This document shows positions 11,201 to 19,429 of a stretch of 64,000 nt of DNA, piece after piece. Numbering within the stretch: the stretch's first letter is position 1; every line of letters begins with the position of its first letter. Made by a program: the position numbers and the translations under genes. The notes under the pieces were generated by a model. That model was not told the DNA's origin, did no database searches, and worked only from the letters and a program-made list of their open reading frames with translations. Source of the DNA: Nematopogon swammerdamellus (lineage: Eukaryota; Arthropoda; Insecta; Lepidoptera; Adelidae); contig OX336344.1 of the NCBI GenBank assembly GCA_946902875.1, forward strand, positions 16,637,791 through 16,701,790, written 5' to 3'.

Positions 11201-13124
11201 TTTCATCAAGGTGAATGAAATGAACTCAATTACGAGGTAGATGCTGTAAACCGTTGAGGAGTTCCCTCAACTGTCTTCCGTCTCTATCATCAGACCCTCG
11301 ATGAAATTCTTAACCCAACTATGTCTAAAGTTCTCATTAATATGAATGAAATGAGCACAAACACGAAGTAGCTGTTGTAACCGTTGAGGAGTTTCCTCGA
11401 CTGACCTGTTACGTCTCCATCATCAGATTAACCTGGAGTTAATCTGATGATGAAGATGCTCCATTATGTTGTGGTGTCATCAGACTACATATGTCTGCTA
11501 AGTTTTAACAGAATCGGTTCCTGTTGATTATTCACCTGTGTGAACAATCAATAATTCCCTACTTTTTTCGCACTAAGGGGCGGATTTTTTTTTTCATATT
11601 AAAATGGGACCAACTTCGAGATATACCCTATCCAATAAAAAAATAATCATCAAAATCTGTAAAAAGTTATACGTGGTCACACATTAAAATACTAATAAAA
11701 TATACACGTCGACTTGAGAACCTCCTCCTTTTTGCGTTCGTAGGTTATTGACTAGGTAGGTACATGAGAATTTAAGTTGCCAAGTTCGCAACGAAAAAAA
11801 AAGGGCGACACACCGGCCGTGGGTTATATAAAATCTATTTGTAAATAATTAAATTACCGAAAATAGATTTTAAAATAAAATTATTTATATGAGAATACTC
11901 ATGAATTTAAATAAAAAACATAGAACAGTGTTATCATTTAAAAAACAGAAGATAATTATACGTTCTTCAGTTTGATTGAAAATTTGTAATGTTCTTTGCC
12001 ACTCAATGGCAAGTTTTCTCTTATTCAAATTTATCTAATTGAACTAGTTCTTTGTCACTAGTACTTTATTTAATTGTTCTCAAACTCAAATATTAAAGTT
12101 GGTGCAAAAAACTTGCCAAGACGCACTATTGAGTAGCAAAGAACATAACAAATTTTCTTTTAAAGCAACTGAAGAACGTTATGCATAACAGGAGCTATGA
12201 TTTCAGGAACTTCGAAAGAACTTGGTATCCAGTTAGATCTCACTTCTTTTATTAGCGAAGCCGTTATCCGAGTGAGAGTCGTGTTTTTTTTTATTGCTTC
12301 CGAACTAGCTGGCTGTGCCCGAGGTCGAAACCTCAGGCGCAGCCTATATCACCCCCAAGGATGTGCCAGTCCGGCTTGGAGGTGGACTAATGTCGCTGGG
12401 GAAAGGCTATTTACCCGCGATTTGAAGATCCGTGGATTGTAGGAGTGGGGAAAGATATTACCCGGAAGCCCGTTCCACACCTTTGCAGTGCGGCACAAGA
12501 ACGATTTATAGAATCTTGCAGTTCGAAGTACTCTTCTGTCCACCACAGAGGGGTGTTCCGCGAGAGTATGGCGGGTTTGGCGAAGGCGAACAGGAGGAGG
12601 GATAAGGGAAGCAATTTCGTCGGAGCAGCGGCCGTAGTAGTACCGATAAAACAGGCTCAATGACCCAACGTTACGTCTGTGCTTTAGAGGTTGAAGGTCC
12701 TTTGTGAGTACAGAGTCACCATTGAGGCGAATGGCTCGTCGTTGAATATAATAATCGACTGAAAGCAGGTACTCAGGGGAACCTCCCAAAGATGACTGCA
12801 ACTGCAACTGTGTTATCTTGCAAGTTTTTTTTTTGTGCGAATTAGGTTTTTTTTTCACATTTATGTTTTTCTGGGAATGTATCTACTGTTTTTATCCTCA
12901 GAATAAAAATAATTCTAAGATTCAGATATCTCCAGAATAAATTCTTTCTTGTTGTACTAATTTCAGATGTAAACAATATTAACATAATATTGTGATGCCT
13001 TTTATAACCATAAATAAATATTTCCAGGAACCCACTGGTACGGTGCACCGACATCCCCGAAATAAACTTCGATGCTTGGGAAGATCTAAACACGTTGGGA
13101 ATTGGAGATCTACGCTACGTATAA
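2096..13124 (+). CDS. animal haem peroxidase gene, 3' part (7 exons, C-terminal ~360 residues)
   Basis: Join 2096-2293, 4186-4336, 5041-5217, 6367-6520, 8098-8299, 10097-10202, 13028-13124. All internal introns begin GT and end AG and their phases agree, giving one open frame ending in TAA at 13122-13124. Family motifs appear in order: GDLR (the Arg corresponds to the distal-side Arg of myeloperoxidase), [27 protein letters not shown] (the His corresponds to the proximal haem ligand), RSRNHN (RSRDHG in most relatives), [22 protein letters not shown] and a final VRCTDIP Cys. Members of this family are haem enzymes that use peroxide to oxidise halides or phenols. Insect ones include chorion-hardening, peroxinectin-like and immune peroxidases. 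The signal peptide, distal His and calcium site lie upstream of the window, so the subtype cannot be set. No internal stops or frameshifts are seen, so the gene looks intact despite 11 kb of transposon-rich introns. Confidence 0.93.
2405..2575 (+). mobile_element. LINE C-terminal coding fragment
   Basis: Frame from 2433 reads [20 protein letters not shown] then [20 protein letters not shown], a familiar C-terminus of insect LINE polymerases ([14 protein letters not shown]). It stops at TAG 2570. In peroxidase intron A-B. Confidence 0.6.
2630..2974 (+). mobile_element. GTTCCGTA element with GACA microsatellite, copy 1
   Basis: Starts AAAACCGGACAAGTGCGAGT CG..GAGGGTTCCGTA, has GATACAGCCCTCGGACAGAC followed by GACA repeats, and ends TACGGAACCCTAAAA. 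The start and end motifs are inverted copies. Non-coding family seen nine or more times in this window. Confidence 0.82.
3003..3610 (+). repeat. tandem duplication (~260-bp units) of element sequence
   Basis: 3030-3293 and 3348-3605 share TTTTTCTCAAGAACGGAT, the GGTGTAAAAAATGTAAGC region and GAAATTTGGTAAGAAGCAAG GTCTC. Related to the element at 8448-8895. Confidence 0.78.
3900..4095 (-). mobile_element. LINE/SINE 3' end with CTAT tail, copy 1
   Basis: TAGATAGATAGATAGAAATA CTTTATTG and GATTTCTCCCAGTCAACCTT TGGA; the reverse of 25625-25845. Confidence 0.75.
4186..4336 (+). CDS. peroxidase exon B (proximal haem His)
   Basis: Acceptor TATTTAG ends at 4185, donor GTAAGA starts at 4337. It contributes [10 protein letters not shown].. 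and [20 protein letters not shown]. The His of DFHTLI aligns with the axial haem ligand of mammalian peroxidases. In the genomic frame it runs straight into TAG, which splicing avoids because only TA is kept. A LINE fragment on the other strand begins within 10 bp of the exon end. Confidence 0.92.
4344..4865 (-). pseudogene. jockey/CR1-like LINE polymerase C-terminus and 3' UTR
   Basis: 156-codon frame: [60 protein letters not shown]. Upstream, the [14 protein letters not shown] motif (4812-4850) is joined directly to it by a deletion of roughly 35 codons. The 3' UTR carries the CGACCGAACGTCCATGGGT box shared by several copies. It lies in peroxidase intron B-C. Confidence 0.85.
5041..5217 (+). 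CDS. peroxidase exon C
   Basis: Acceptor TTCATCAG ends at 5040, donor GTAAGT starts at 5218. The peptide contains [15 protein letters not shown] and DSLCRG, ending EITKFLF, as in the family segment that leads to the conserved RSRDHG block. Enters in phase 2 and leaves in phase 2. Confidence 0.92.
6175..6350 (+). mobile_element. dispersed retroelement 3' segment
   Basis: TCCGGAGGTTTCTCTCTCTC GGGTCCGACCATCGGTAGCC matches 55305-55350; the following TTTTATATTAATTTTAGATT part also matches 1715-1790. It ends 16 bp before peroxidase exon D. Confidence 0.65.
6367..6520 (+). CDS. peroxidase exon D (RSRNHN block)
   Basis: Acceptor ATTCAG ends at 6366, donor GTAAGG starts at 6521. It reads [21 protein letters not shown] then [21 protein letters not shown]. 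Where most family members have RSRDHG this one has RSRNHN. The residue that is Asn in myeloperoxidase (hydrogen-bonded to the proximal His) is Asp here, which I believe is usual in insect paralogues. Confidence 0.92.
6592..7088. mobile_element. Mutator-like foldback element, copy 1 (element 6601-7079)
   Basis: Terminal inverted repeats of ~70 bp: GCATATATCCAAATTCTAGT at 6601, reverse complement ending GACTTTGGAAATATGC at 7079. Flanked by GGTAGGGCC (6592-6600) and GGTAGAGCC (7080-7088), a 9-bp duplication with one mismatch, as Mutator-type transposases make. It interrupts a SINE. Inside, a ~120-bp block (GTTAAGCAATGTTAGGGTG .. ATTTATATTT) is duplicated, and a tRNA-like stretch lies at 6719-6785. 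No transposase. Confidence 0.82.
7080..7262 (+). mobile_element. SINE, right part after the foldback insertion
   Basis: Body and 3' end; the left part (CTGTAGGTCCTTTCCCTTCT) is at 6558-6600 on the other side of the 6601-7079 element. Confidence 0.78.
7335..7890 (+). pseudogene. mariner/IS630-superfamily transposase remnant
   Basis: Broken frames read [24 protein letters not shown] (with the last catalytic Asp), a stop, [11 protein letters not shown], then [30 protein letters not shown]. This is the C-terminal half of a DDE transposase. The right end TTTTGGCCCACCTTA (7876-7890) looks like a terminal repeat; the left end is unclear. Several stops and frameshifts. Confidence 0.75.
7935..8055 (+). 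mobile_element. degraded SINE remnant
   Basis: GTTGGTCGAAACGGATATGA AAAATAGTT and ATATCAGTCAACCATGTCA are diverged pieces of the SINE body and 3' end, just before peroxidase exon E. Confidence 0.5.
8098..8299 (+). CDS. peroxidase exon E
   Basis: Acceptor TTCTTAG ends at 8097, donor GTTAGT starts at 8300. It encodes [21 protein letters not shown], then [18 protein letters not shown] and [17 protein letters not shown]. The GETFLCII-QF and FYENG blocks are strong family signatures. Phase 0 in, phase 1 out. Confidence 0.93.
8355..8440 (+). repeat. 25-bp minisatellite, 3 units
   Basis: ATAGGTCCAAAACCCTATTA CCGAA repeats three times, directly after peroxidase exon E. Confidence 0.85.
8448..8895 (+). 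mobile_element. GTTCCGTA element variant with duplicated head
   Basis: AAGCAAGTGCGAACCTTGTT CACACACAGAGGGTTCCATA occurs at 8457 and again at 8788, the second immediately after the TACGGAACCCT end. Middle has CTACCCGTTCCTGAGAAAAA GGG. Confidence 0.78.
9335..9425 (-). mobile_element. RTE-like LINE 3' end fragment
   Basis: Reverse complement reads [13 protein letters not shown] with a CAGT repeat tail (GTCAGTCAGTCAGTCAG at 9346-9362). Confidence 0.7.
9486..10039. mobile_element. Mutator-like foldback element, copy 2 (element 9495-10030)
   Basis: Ends GCATATTTCCAGTCTACTAC (9495) and GTAGTAGACTTTGGAAATATGC (to 10030); perfect 9-bp duplication GGCCAGGTT at 9486-9494 and 10031-10039. Core homologous to copy 1, including the tRNA-like segment (9650-9712). 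In peroxidase intron E-F. Confidence 0.85.
10097..10202 (+). CDS. peroxidase exon F
   Basis: Acceptor CTTTAG ends at 10096, donor GTGAGT starts at 10203. The sequence includes [19 protein letters not shown], matching the family segment LARVLCDNAD. Ends in phase 2 (CG), completed to CGG by the last exon. Confidence 0.93.
10269..10291 (+). repeat. poly-C tract (23 C)
   Basis: Uninterrupted run directly before a LINE 3' end; length may be an assembly estimate. Confidence 0.9.
10300..10400 (+). mobile_element. LINE 3' end with TGATGA repeat
   Basis: GGGAGAGGCCTATGTCCAGC followed by a stop and a GATGATGATGAAGATGATGA tail; related to, but distinct from, the GEAYVQQW copies. Confidence 0.6.
10495..10995 (+). 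pseudogene. RTE-like LINE reverse transcriptase C-terminus, internally deleted
   Basis: 159-codon frame beginning [17 protein letters not shown], then [24 protein letters not shown], then, after a deletion of roughly 60 residues relative to intact relatives, [37 protein letters not shown] and [18 protein letters not shown]. The deletion and lack of any RT core make it non-functional. It lies in peroxidase intron 6 and ends in the GTGACGCTATGTATGTA tail seen again at 50240-50275 and, inverted, at 19335-19375. Confidence 0.85.
11054..11440 (+). repeat. ~125-138-bp tandem repeat, 3 units
   Basis: Units contain TAGGTCTAAAGTTCTCAT, AACCGTTGAGGAGTTCCCTC and CATCATCAGACCCTCGATGA. Increasingly diverged to the right; non-coding. 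Confidence 0.85.
11957..12188. mobile_element. foldback MITE, ~230 bp
   Basis: ACGTTCTTCAGTTTGATTG .. TGTTCTTTGCCACTCAAT is mirrored by ATTGAGTAGCAAAGAACA .. AACTGAAGAACGT. Possible TTAT flanks. In peroxidase intron F-G. Confidence 0.7.
12349..12858 (-). pseudogene. jockey/CR1-like LINE polymerase C-terminus
   Basis: 169-codon open frame: [59 protein letters not shown]. It lacks the RT core and starts inside the thumb region, so it is a 5'-truncated copy. Open frame retained, hence fairly young. In peroxidase intron F-G. Confidence 0.85.
13028..13124 (+). CDS. peroxidase terminal exon
   Basis: Acceptor TTTCCAG ends at 13027. The exon reads [20 protein letters not shown].. and stops at TAA 13122-13124. 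The Cys of VRCTD is the usual last disulphide Cys of the family. No membrane anchor or retention signal follows, so a soluble secreted enzyme is likely. AATAAA-like signals occur in the AT-rich flank; the true poly(A) site was not determined. Confidence 0.92.
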
Positions 13125-13805
13125 TTTGAAAAGAGGAGTTTGATTTTATTTCAAGTAATGTATGATAAGCTATGTAGGTATTGTCTTGCATTATTTAGTA
13201 TGTGGGTGGAAAGTGATTTTGATAATTAACAACACTTTTAATAGCTTGGAGAATGTCAACACCGAAGTTAATCACCATCTTTAAATATTTTGCGTAGAAA
13301 TTAAATAACACTCGAAAAATTTATAATATTGCCTTTATGTTGATATGCCTGCCTGCCCAAGCGCGCCTACGTTTAATGTATTCATCTTTATTGGCAATGT
13401 ACCAATCAGAGAGCAGGATTCAAATCACACTCGAAAATCGAGTGCAATTTATTGTCTTTATGTTGGTTGGTATCCCTGCTTAAGCTGCAGACCAACGACA
13501 AATAACGAAGCAGCGCGATTACTTCTAATTTCCGGTGCCAGTTGGCAGAAATGCCTTTTCAGAATAATGTTTCATATTTTGTCCATTCAGCATTATTTGA
13601 ATATTCCCGCCAATATCAAGGCGGTGCAGACTGAAGTTAGCAGCGAGCCATGTATAATGTAATGTATAATGCTTTTATTTCAAAATGTTTAATTAATCTT
13701 TTTTTTGCTGTTCAAATCACTGGCTAATAAATTGTAAGTTGTACAAGAATATGTATGAATGATAATATGGTATTCTTCATTTTATCTATATTTTATTCTT
13801 ATTAT

Positions 13806-13860
13806 AATACTAGCTGTTGCCCGCGACTTCGCTCGCGTGAAATTCGTATTTCAAAGAAGA
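13806..13860 (+). mobile_element. TAGCTTTTGCCCGCGG element end leading into the 68-bp array
   Basis: CTAGCTGTTGCCCGCGACTT .. GAAATTCGTATTTC, the same terminal sequence as at 41073 and 36058. This suggests the array grew inside such an element. Confidence 0.65.
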
Positions 13861-14670
13861 ATGTAGGTAACTAAGGGCGAGGCCGAAGGCCGAGCTGCGT
13901 TCAGGAAGAAGATAAACCGTTTTTAAAGAAGTAAGTAACTAAGGGCGAGCCCGAAGGCCCAGCTGTATTCTGTAAGACGATAAACGTTCTCAAAGAAAGT
14001 CAGTAACTATGGGCGAGGCCGAAGGCCGAGCTGCGTTCAGGAAGACGATAACCCTTTTTTAAAGAAGTAAGTAACTAAGGGTGAGGCCGAAGGCCGAGCT
14101 GTATTCTGTAAGACGATAAACGTTCTCAAAGAAAGTCAGTAACTATGGGCGAGGCCGAAGGCCGAGCTGCGTTCAGGAAGACGATAAACATTCTCGAAGA
14201 AAGGAAGTAACTAAAGCGCGGCCGAAGGCCGAGCTGCGTTTAGGTAACAAATACACCTTACCAAAGAAAGTCAGTAACTATGGGCGAGGCCGAAGGCCGA
14301 GCTGCGTTCAGGAAGACGATAAACCTTTTTTAAAGAAGTAAGTAACTAAGGGCGAGGCCGAAGGCCGAGCTGTATTCTGTAAGACGATAAACGTTCTCAA
14401 AGAAAGTCAGTAACTATGGGCGAGGCCGAAGGCCGAGCTGCGTTCAGGAAGACGATAAACCTTCTCGAAGAAAGGAAGTAACTAAAGCGCGGCCGAAGGC
14501 CGAGCTGCGTTCAGGAAGACGATAAACCATCTCGAAGAAAGGAAGTAACTAAGTGCGAGGCCGAAGGCCGAGCTGCGTTTAGGTAAACAATAAACCTTCC
14601 CAAAGAAAGGAAGTAACATACTGCGAGGCCGAAGGTCGAGCTGCGTTCAGTTAAACAATAAACATTTACG
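13861..14670 (+). repeat. 68-bp tandem array, forward part (~12 units)
   Basis: The GGCCGAAGGCC core recurs at 13881, 13949, 14017, 14085, 14153, 14220, 14288, 14356, 14424 and onward every 67-68 bp. Two unit types alternate: one with GAGCTGCGTTCAGGAAGACG, the other with GAGCTGTATTCTGTAAGACG. This gives a 136-bp higher-order period in parts of the array. Confidence 0.92.
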
Positions 14671-14916
14671 CGAACGAAGCCCGGCCTTTGGCCTCGCCCT
14701 TAGTCACTTAATTTTTTCGCGAAGGTTTATTGTTTACTTTAACGTAGTTCGGCCTTCGACATCGTTCTTAGTTACTTCGTTTGAGAAAGTATATGGCTTA
14801 GCTATACGCAGCTTATGCGCAGATGGTTTATTATTTATTTGCACGTAGCTCGGCCTTCGGCGTCGCTTTAGTTACTTACTTTTTTCGAGAAGGTTTATCG
14901 TCTTCCTGAACGCAGG
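14671..14916 (-). repeat. 68-bp tandem array, inverted part (~3 units)
   Basis: Units run in the opposite direction (CTCGGCCTTCGGCGTCGCTT .. AAGGTTTATCGTCTTCCTGA) and are more diverged. They end exactly against the retroelement coding fragment. Confidence 0.85.
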
Positions 14917-15447
14917 GCTGTACTTAGACAATTTGATTGCAGCTGCCTTAGATGCAGCGGCTCCGGCAGATTTGGAGGAGTCGAGTACATGGGACGGGGC
15001 CAAGGTGTCCACGCACGTAGCGTCCCACAAGAGCGCCTTTCCCTGGCACCATGGCACCAGCGTCATGCCGTCTGGCTTTCTCCCGTCTATGCGGCATAAA
15101 CCCGCTGGCTCCAGCGTAGACGGAATATTTACTGAAGCCAGCGAGCGTTTGATGATATTATTCAAGCCGCTGTGACGGGGAAGCCTGCCGGCACTTCTCT
15201 GGCACGAAAGGCCATGGATACCGCTGGAATCTACGCTCTTACCACAGACGCAAATATGGGGATTGCACACTCCGGCCCCGACACGAAGAGCCACAGCTAT
15301 ACGTAGTGTGGTTCCGTCTAAAAGCGTCCCAAGACTCGGAGACGGGTACGCTTTCAGCCATGCACCCGACTCCTCTTCCGCAGATGCCAGGATGCGCGCC
15401 CGATCCGTAACGCTCCCCTCTGACAATAAAATCTCACGCTGTTTCAT
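14872..15447 (-). CDS. retroelement-derived C-terminal domain, fragment
   Basis: Open frame of 191 codons; real homology covers about 14918-15447. Recognisable motifs are GAWLKAYPSPSLGTLLDG, RIAVALRVGAGVC, CVCGKSVDSSGIHGLSCQRS, GRKPDGMTLVPW and LLWDATCVDTLAPSH. This block occurs, as far as I know, downstream of the reverse transcriptase in a retroelement group found in many invertebrates. The PDG..WDxTCxDT spacing resembles a PD-(D/E)XK nuclease core, which is inference. Cys pairs (CxC, then GLSC) could bind zinc. The last ~15 codons run into the neighbouring 68-bp array, so the fragment is truncated at its 3' side. Confidence 0.6.
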   Translation of the reverse strand: MKQREILLSEGSVTDRARILASAEEESGAWLKAYPSPSLGTLLDGTTLRIAVALRVGAGVCNPHICVCGKSVDSSGIHGLSCQRSAGRLPRHSGLNNIIKRSLASVNIPSTLEPAGLCRIDGRKPDGMTLVPWCQGKALLWDATCVDTLAPSHVLDSSKSAGAAASKAAAIKLSKYSPAFRKTINLLEKSK

Positions 15448-15514
15448 TATTATTCATTTCACATATTTGTACTTGCAATATAAGCAATATTTGTACTTGC
15501 GTCACTAGCAAAGA

Positions 15515-15740
15515 AAAAACCGGTCAAGTGCGAGTCGGACTCGCGCGCCGAGGATTCCGTACCATGACACAATATAAATGTGTTATGTATTTACACACTA
15601 TACACTACACTATACATTACATTACATTATACACTAATTATTTATATTAAAACTATGTATGGTGGTCTGACACAACACATATATTCTGTAACACATATTC
15701 TGTGAAATTTGAACGGCCTACCTATTACGGTTCAAGAGAA
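15515..15740 (+). mobile_element. GTTCCGTA element, truncated
   Basis: Head AAAACCGGTCAAGTGCGAGT CGG and middle ATTCTGTGAAATTTGAACGG; lost after TTCAAGAG, before the GACA repeat. Confidence 0.72.
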
Positions 15741-16262
15741 CTTTTTCAAATGAGAGGAATCCTTTGTGAAGTTGTAGGAATTTCATTTTTGCTCATTTCG
15801 TATGTTTGATCCTTCCACGCAGACGTGATGTTAATGTGAACATTTTATAAACGAGTGTATCCTTGTTTTCATTTTTTTTTTCACAAACCGGGCCCCTTCA
15901 GGTCCTTTGATATTCGTCGTGATATTTGTCCCTATTTGACCTGTCCCTATTTGATATTTGACCTGTTAACCTTTCGATATGTCAAATATCTACTTACAAA
16001 ATTAAGGTCACAGTCACAGGTCAACTACCTACATACCCTAACTAATTATGCGCATGATCGCCGTCGCGTCGTCGATTGGATGTGCCTTTATAAGTCGAGA
16101 TTACTTAATCAATGCACATGTAGTCTTCATTGTAGGGTATGAATTATTATTTGGTAACGCAGCAGATTGATGTTTACGCGTCGGCCGGCTAGGTGAACTT
16201 TCAAATTATGTTTGAAGGACCCCTGACATTTACATAACGTGAAAATTCTGACTTATTCCTAT
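15741..16262. other. no gene or repeat recognised
   Basis: Mixed-composition sequence without an exon-like frame. Confidence 0.4.
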
Positions 16263-16520
16263 ACATAAGGTCTTTCTTTAGTAGTTAACGATACGCTAAG
16301 GGGTGTATGTGTATCAGATACTGATCACGTTCCCATACCAATTTTTTTTTACGATATAAAAAACCTACTCACTCCTCAAATTTAATACGTGAAGTGCGCG
16401 TATTTCACCTTAATAAGTACGTTTTTATATCCTAAAAAAAATGGTATGGGAACGTGATCAGTATCTGATACACACACACCCCTTAGCGTATCGTTACCTA
16501 CTAAAAAAAGATCTTATATA
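16263..16520. mobile_element. foldback MITE, copy 1
   Basis: Arms of ~85 bp: GTTAACGATACGCTAAGGGG .. GATACTGATCACGTTCCCAT mirrored at 16440-16515. The spacer contains ACTCACTCCTCAAATTTAAT. TA-rich ends. Confidence 0.83.
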
Positions 16521-17589
16521 TTTCTTCCAGTCCACATTAAATTTATTAGTCTTTGTGAAAACCTATAGTTGTTACTGCGTCAAAAATCATTTTCAAAATG
16601 TATCATAAAGGCTATGCTGATCTAATGCAAATTTCAGTCATATATTATGTGACGTGTTCTCTACGCTTCTTGTTAGGCGGGCGGCGCTACTGAGGCGGCA
16701 GCGTTGGGGCGGGCGCTGCAGCTAGCGTAAGCTTCAGGCCCCAGTGGTTCCTGACGCGTGAGCGGGAACGCACGAACGTGTTCACAGGCGCTCGCTTGCC
16801 GGTGGAATAAAGTTTCGCTTATCACAATTAAGCAGAACAACGTAGTAAAACGTCGATTAAAGTATGTTCTGTCGTGCGTTGTGGTTTGTACATTAGTGCG
16901 AAATTTCAAAGTTTTATTATGACTCAACTTTTATAAAATGAAAGCTAAATTTAAAAGTGTGTTGTTAACAATATGTTACTTCAGAATAATATTACAAAAA
17001 TTTTATCTAAATTATGGGCAACATTTGAAATCCTATGACGTTCCTATATAGCAATAGGTATCTAATAAATTAAAATTAGAAGATTATAACGGTAATAATT
17101 TTCTTGTGTGATCGACTGATCGTGTAATAATAAGTGAAATAACCATACCATAAGCCTACATATTTTTAGTGTAACAGATATAATATTTCCCTTATACATA
17201 TAATTAGAAATGGCGGAATTTTCGACATGTACAAGGGTATCGTAGCGTACGTACATGAATGAAATTATACAATGAACAATAAAGAATAATAAAATTGCCA
17301 AATTTCAAAATTACATAAAAAACTATTAGATAAAACAATGTTGTAAAAATTTTTATTTTATTATGTTATCGATACCCAGAAGGCATATAAGTTAATTTTA
17401 CGAGGAAATTTGTGCTTCTAATTCCAAATAGATAAAGCTGTAAGTACATATACATAGCACATGTTTTATTTCATTCTATTTTAACTTTTTTGTTTGTTTA
17501 TTTTTTGTTTTAATTGGTTTATCTGATTTCACGTGTTTTATACAACATTATACATTACAACACATATATTAATTTAATAAACAGGCTGT
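16521..17589. other. no gene recognised
   Basis: Contains a GC-rich patch at 16675-16800 (GGGCGGCGCTACTGAGGCGG) between AT-rich stretches; otherwise nothing. Confidence 0.4.
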
Positions 17590-17745
17590 TGACGATGCGA
17601 TATACTGAATGCAGCTCTTTTAGTGCGCCTGTACGCAGTATAAATACGCGTACGACCGAATGTCCATGGGCGTCGTTAGACACCTTATGGGTGGGTCGGC
17701 GCCACAAGTTGCGCTTTCAATAAAAAAAAAAATTGCGAGTTAATT
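17590..17745 (+). mobile_element. LINE 3' UTR fragment
   Basis: CGACCGAATGTCCATGGGCG and CACCTTATGGGTGGGTCGG followed by an A-tail; same 3' UTR as the 4344 copy (opposite strand). Confidence 0.65.
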
Positions 17746-17917
17746 GTATGTAATAGCCAGTGGTTTAACCAAGCAATGTCGCCTATGAAACAGCCTTACA
17801 GTCAGCTTAGGCGACAGTGTCCAATAAATACAGGATCTCGTTGGCAAAAAAAAAAAAAAATTTTAGATGAATTTAGGTTTATTTTGATTGTTATACCGTA
17901 TGCCATACGCGCGACGT

Positions 17918-17978
17918 AGCGACTACTTTTGTATATCATACTATACGGCGTATGGTATGATATACAAAAGTAGTCGCT
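17918..17978. repeat. perfect 24-bp inverted repeat
   Basis: AGCGACTACTTTTGTATATC ATAC at 17918-17941 and its exact reverse complement at 17955-17978, with a 13-bp loop. Confidence 0.9.
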
Positions 17979-18644
17979 GTGGCAGTGCTTCTATAACAAG
18001 TATAAGGTAATGAAATCCTTGCTATAATTAATAGAAAATAAATTATGATGTAGAGAATGTTTTCTCCAAAACTGTAACAGTTTAATTAAAGTAATTAATT
18101 ATATTTGATTATCGAAATCAGAGGTCAGTGTAAGGTCAATCTGTCTTATCAGACTCCGCCGCCGCAGCTTCGCCCGTGCCAAGCCCTTTGATTACTTTGT
18201 GCCTTGATTGCACAACAAATTAATTAATGATAAGATCTAAGAGTGAACAAAATCCGACGGGCGGCAAGAAATGGCCTGCAAAACGGCGCCTACGGGGAAA
18301 CTTTTGTTCCTTCAGCTTTTGTTCGTGGGGATGAATACTCCCCCGCTTGGCGCTCTATTGACGTGAGAAATCTAGTTTCGTAAATAGATCTAGAAGACAA
18401 TATTGGGCAGCCAGTTGGATATAATTAATTATCAGCTATTTGATTTTAATTTAAAGCGTATTTTATAAATTATTAATATGTATATTTAAATGAATTTTTT
18501 TATGGACTTTGTACACAAATATAAGCCCGCATTCAATGAGTTATAAAAAAACCAGACTGCTTGAAACACATAATTAAAAAAAAAACAAGCTAGCAAATTA
18601 CATTTTATGAAATCCCTCCATCCACTTTTAGCAACAGTCGTTCT

Positions 18645-18935
18645 TCTTCTTCTTGTTAGGTTTCGGTATCCCGTACGGAAGCCTATTACTAAGCCTATGC
18701 CGTCTGTCTGTCTGTCTGTCCTACTGCTGTATCTTTGGAACCATAATAGGTTGCCGGTTGAAATTTTCACAGAGTATGTGTTATTATGGCGGATATAAGA
18801 ACAAATAATAAAAAATTGAAAAAGTAAAAAATTAAGGGGAGTTCCCATTCAAGGACCGTGTTTTTTTTTTCAATATTTTTTTTTCTGGTGCGGAAACCTC
18901 GATGCGCATGTCCGACTCGCACTTGGTCCGTTTTT
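18645..18935 (-). mobile_element. GTTCCGTA element, inverted
   Basis: Reverse of the family, with GTCTGTCTGTCTGTC at 18705-18720 and GTCCGACTCGCACTTGGTCC at 18910-18930. Confidence 0.8.
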
Positions 18936-19329
18936 TTAACGGTGGCAACCAAACGAGTAGGGAATTAGTTTGTAACTGCCAGTATCCAGTGACGACAGTA
19001 GCCGCAGTAGTCTGGAACCTTGTGTGTCGTCTTGTGTGTCAAATATCTCAAATATATTTGCAATAGATTTTATTTTATTTTATTCAATAGGAACTGATAC
19101 AGACACAGAATATAATATGTGTAGTAGGGTACAGAAGATTAGAAAATAAACATATCCTGCCTCCTCCACACAGTTCTCAGCCACATAATAGGCGCAATGC
19201 AAATGCAAATTGATCAATTAAAATACATGTTTTTTTATTCTGCAACAAAATATTTCCAATAAAACATAATAGTATTGCATCATCAAACAATAAATTATAA
19301 TTAAACATACATAGTGTTACGCCACAATT

Positions 19330-19415
19330 AAAGATATACATACATACATACATAGCGTTACGCCTGTTTCACAGTGGGGTAGGCAGAGACAAGGGATCTT
19401 CACGCGCTACGATCC
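19330..19415 (-). mobile_element. RTE-like LINE 3' tail
   Basis: Reverse complement of the same tail: an ACATACATACATAC repeat, then AGCGTTACGCCTGTTTCACAG and GGTAGGCAGAGAC. It abuts the SINE at 19430-19640. Confidence 0.65.
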
Positions 19416-19429
19416 CCGCCGCGGTTCGA

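Noticed and set aside
13861..14916. CRISPR-like array
   Set aside because: Regular 68-bp period, but the whole unit repeats with no unique spacers, and the context is an insect genome; it is a minisatellite.
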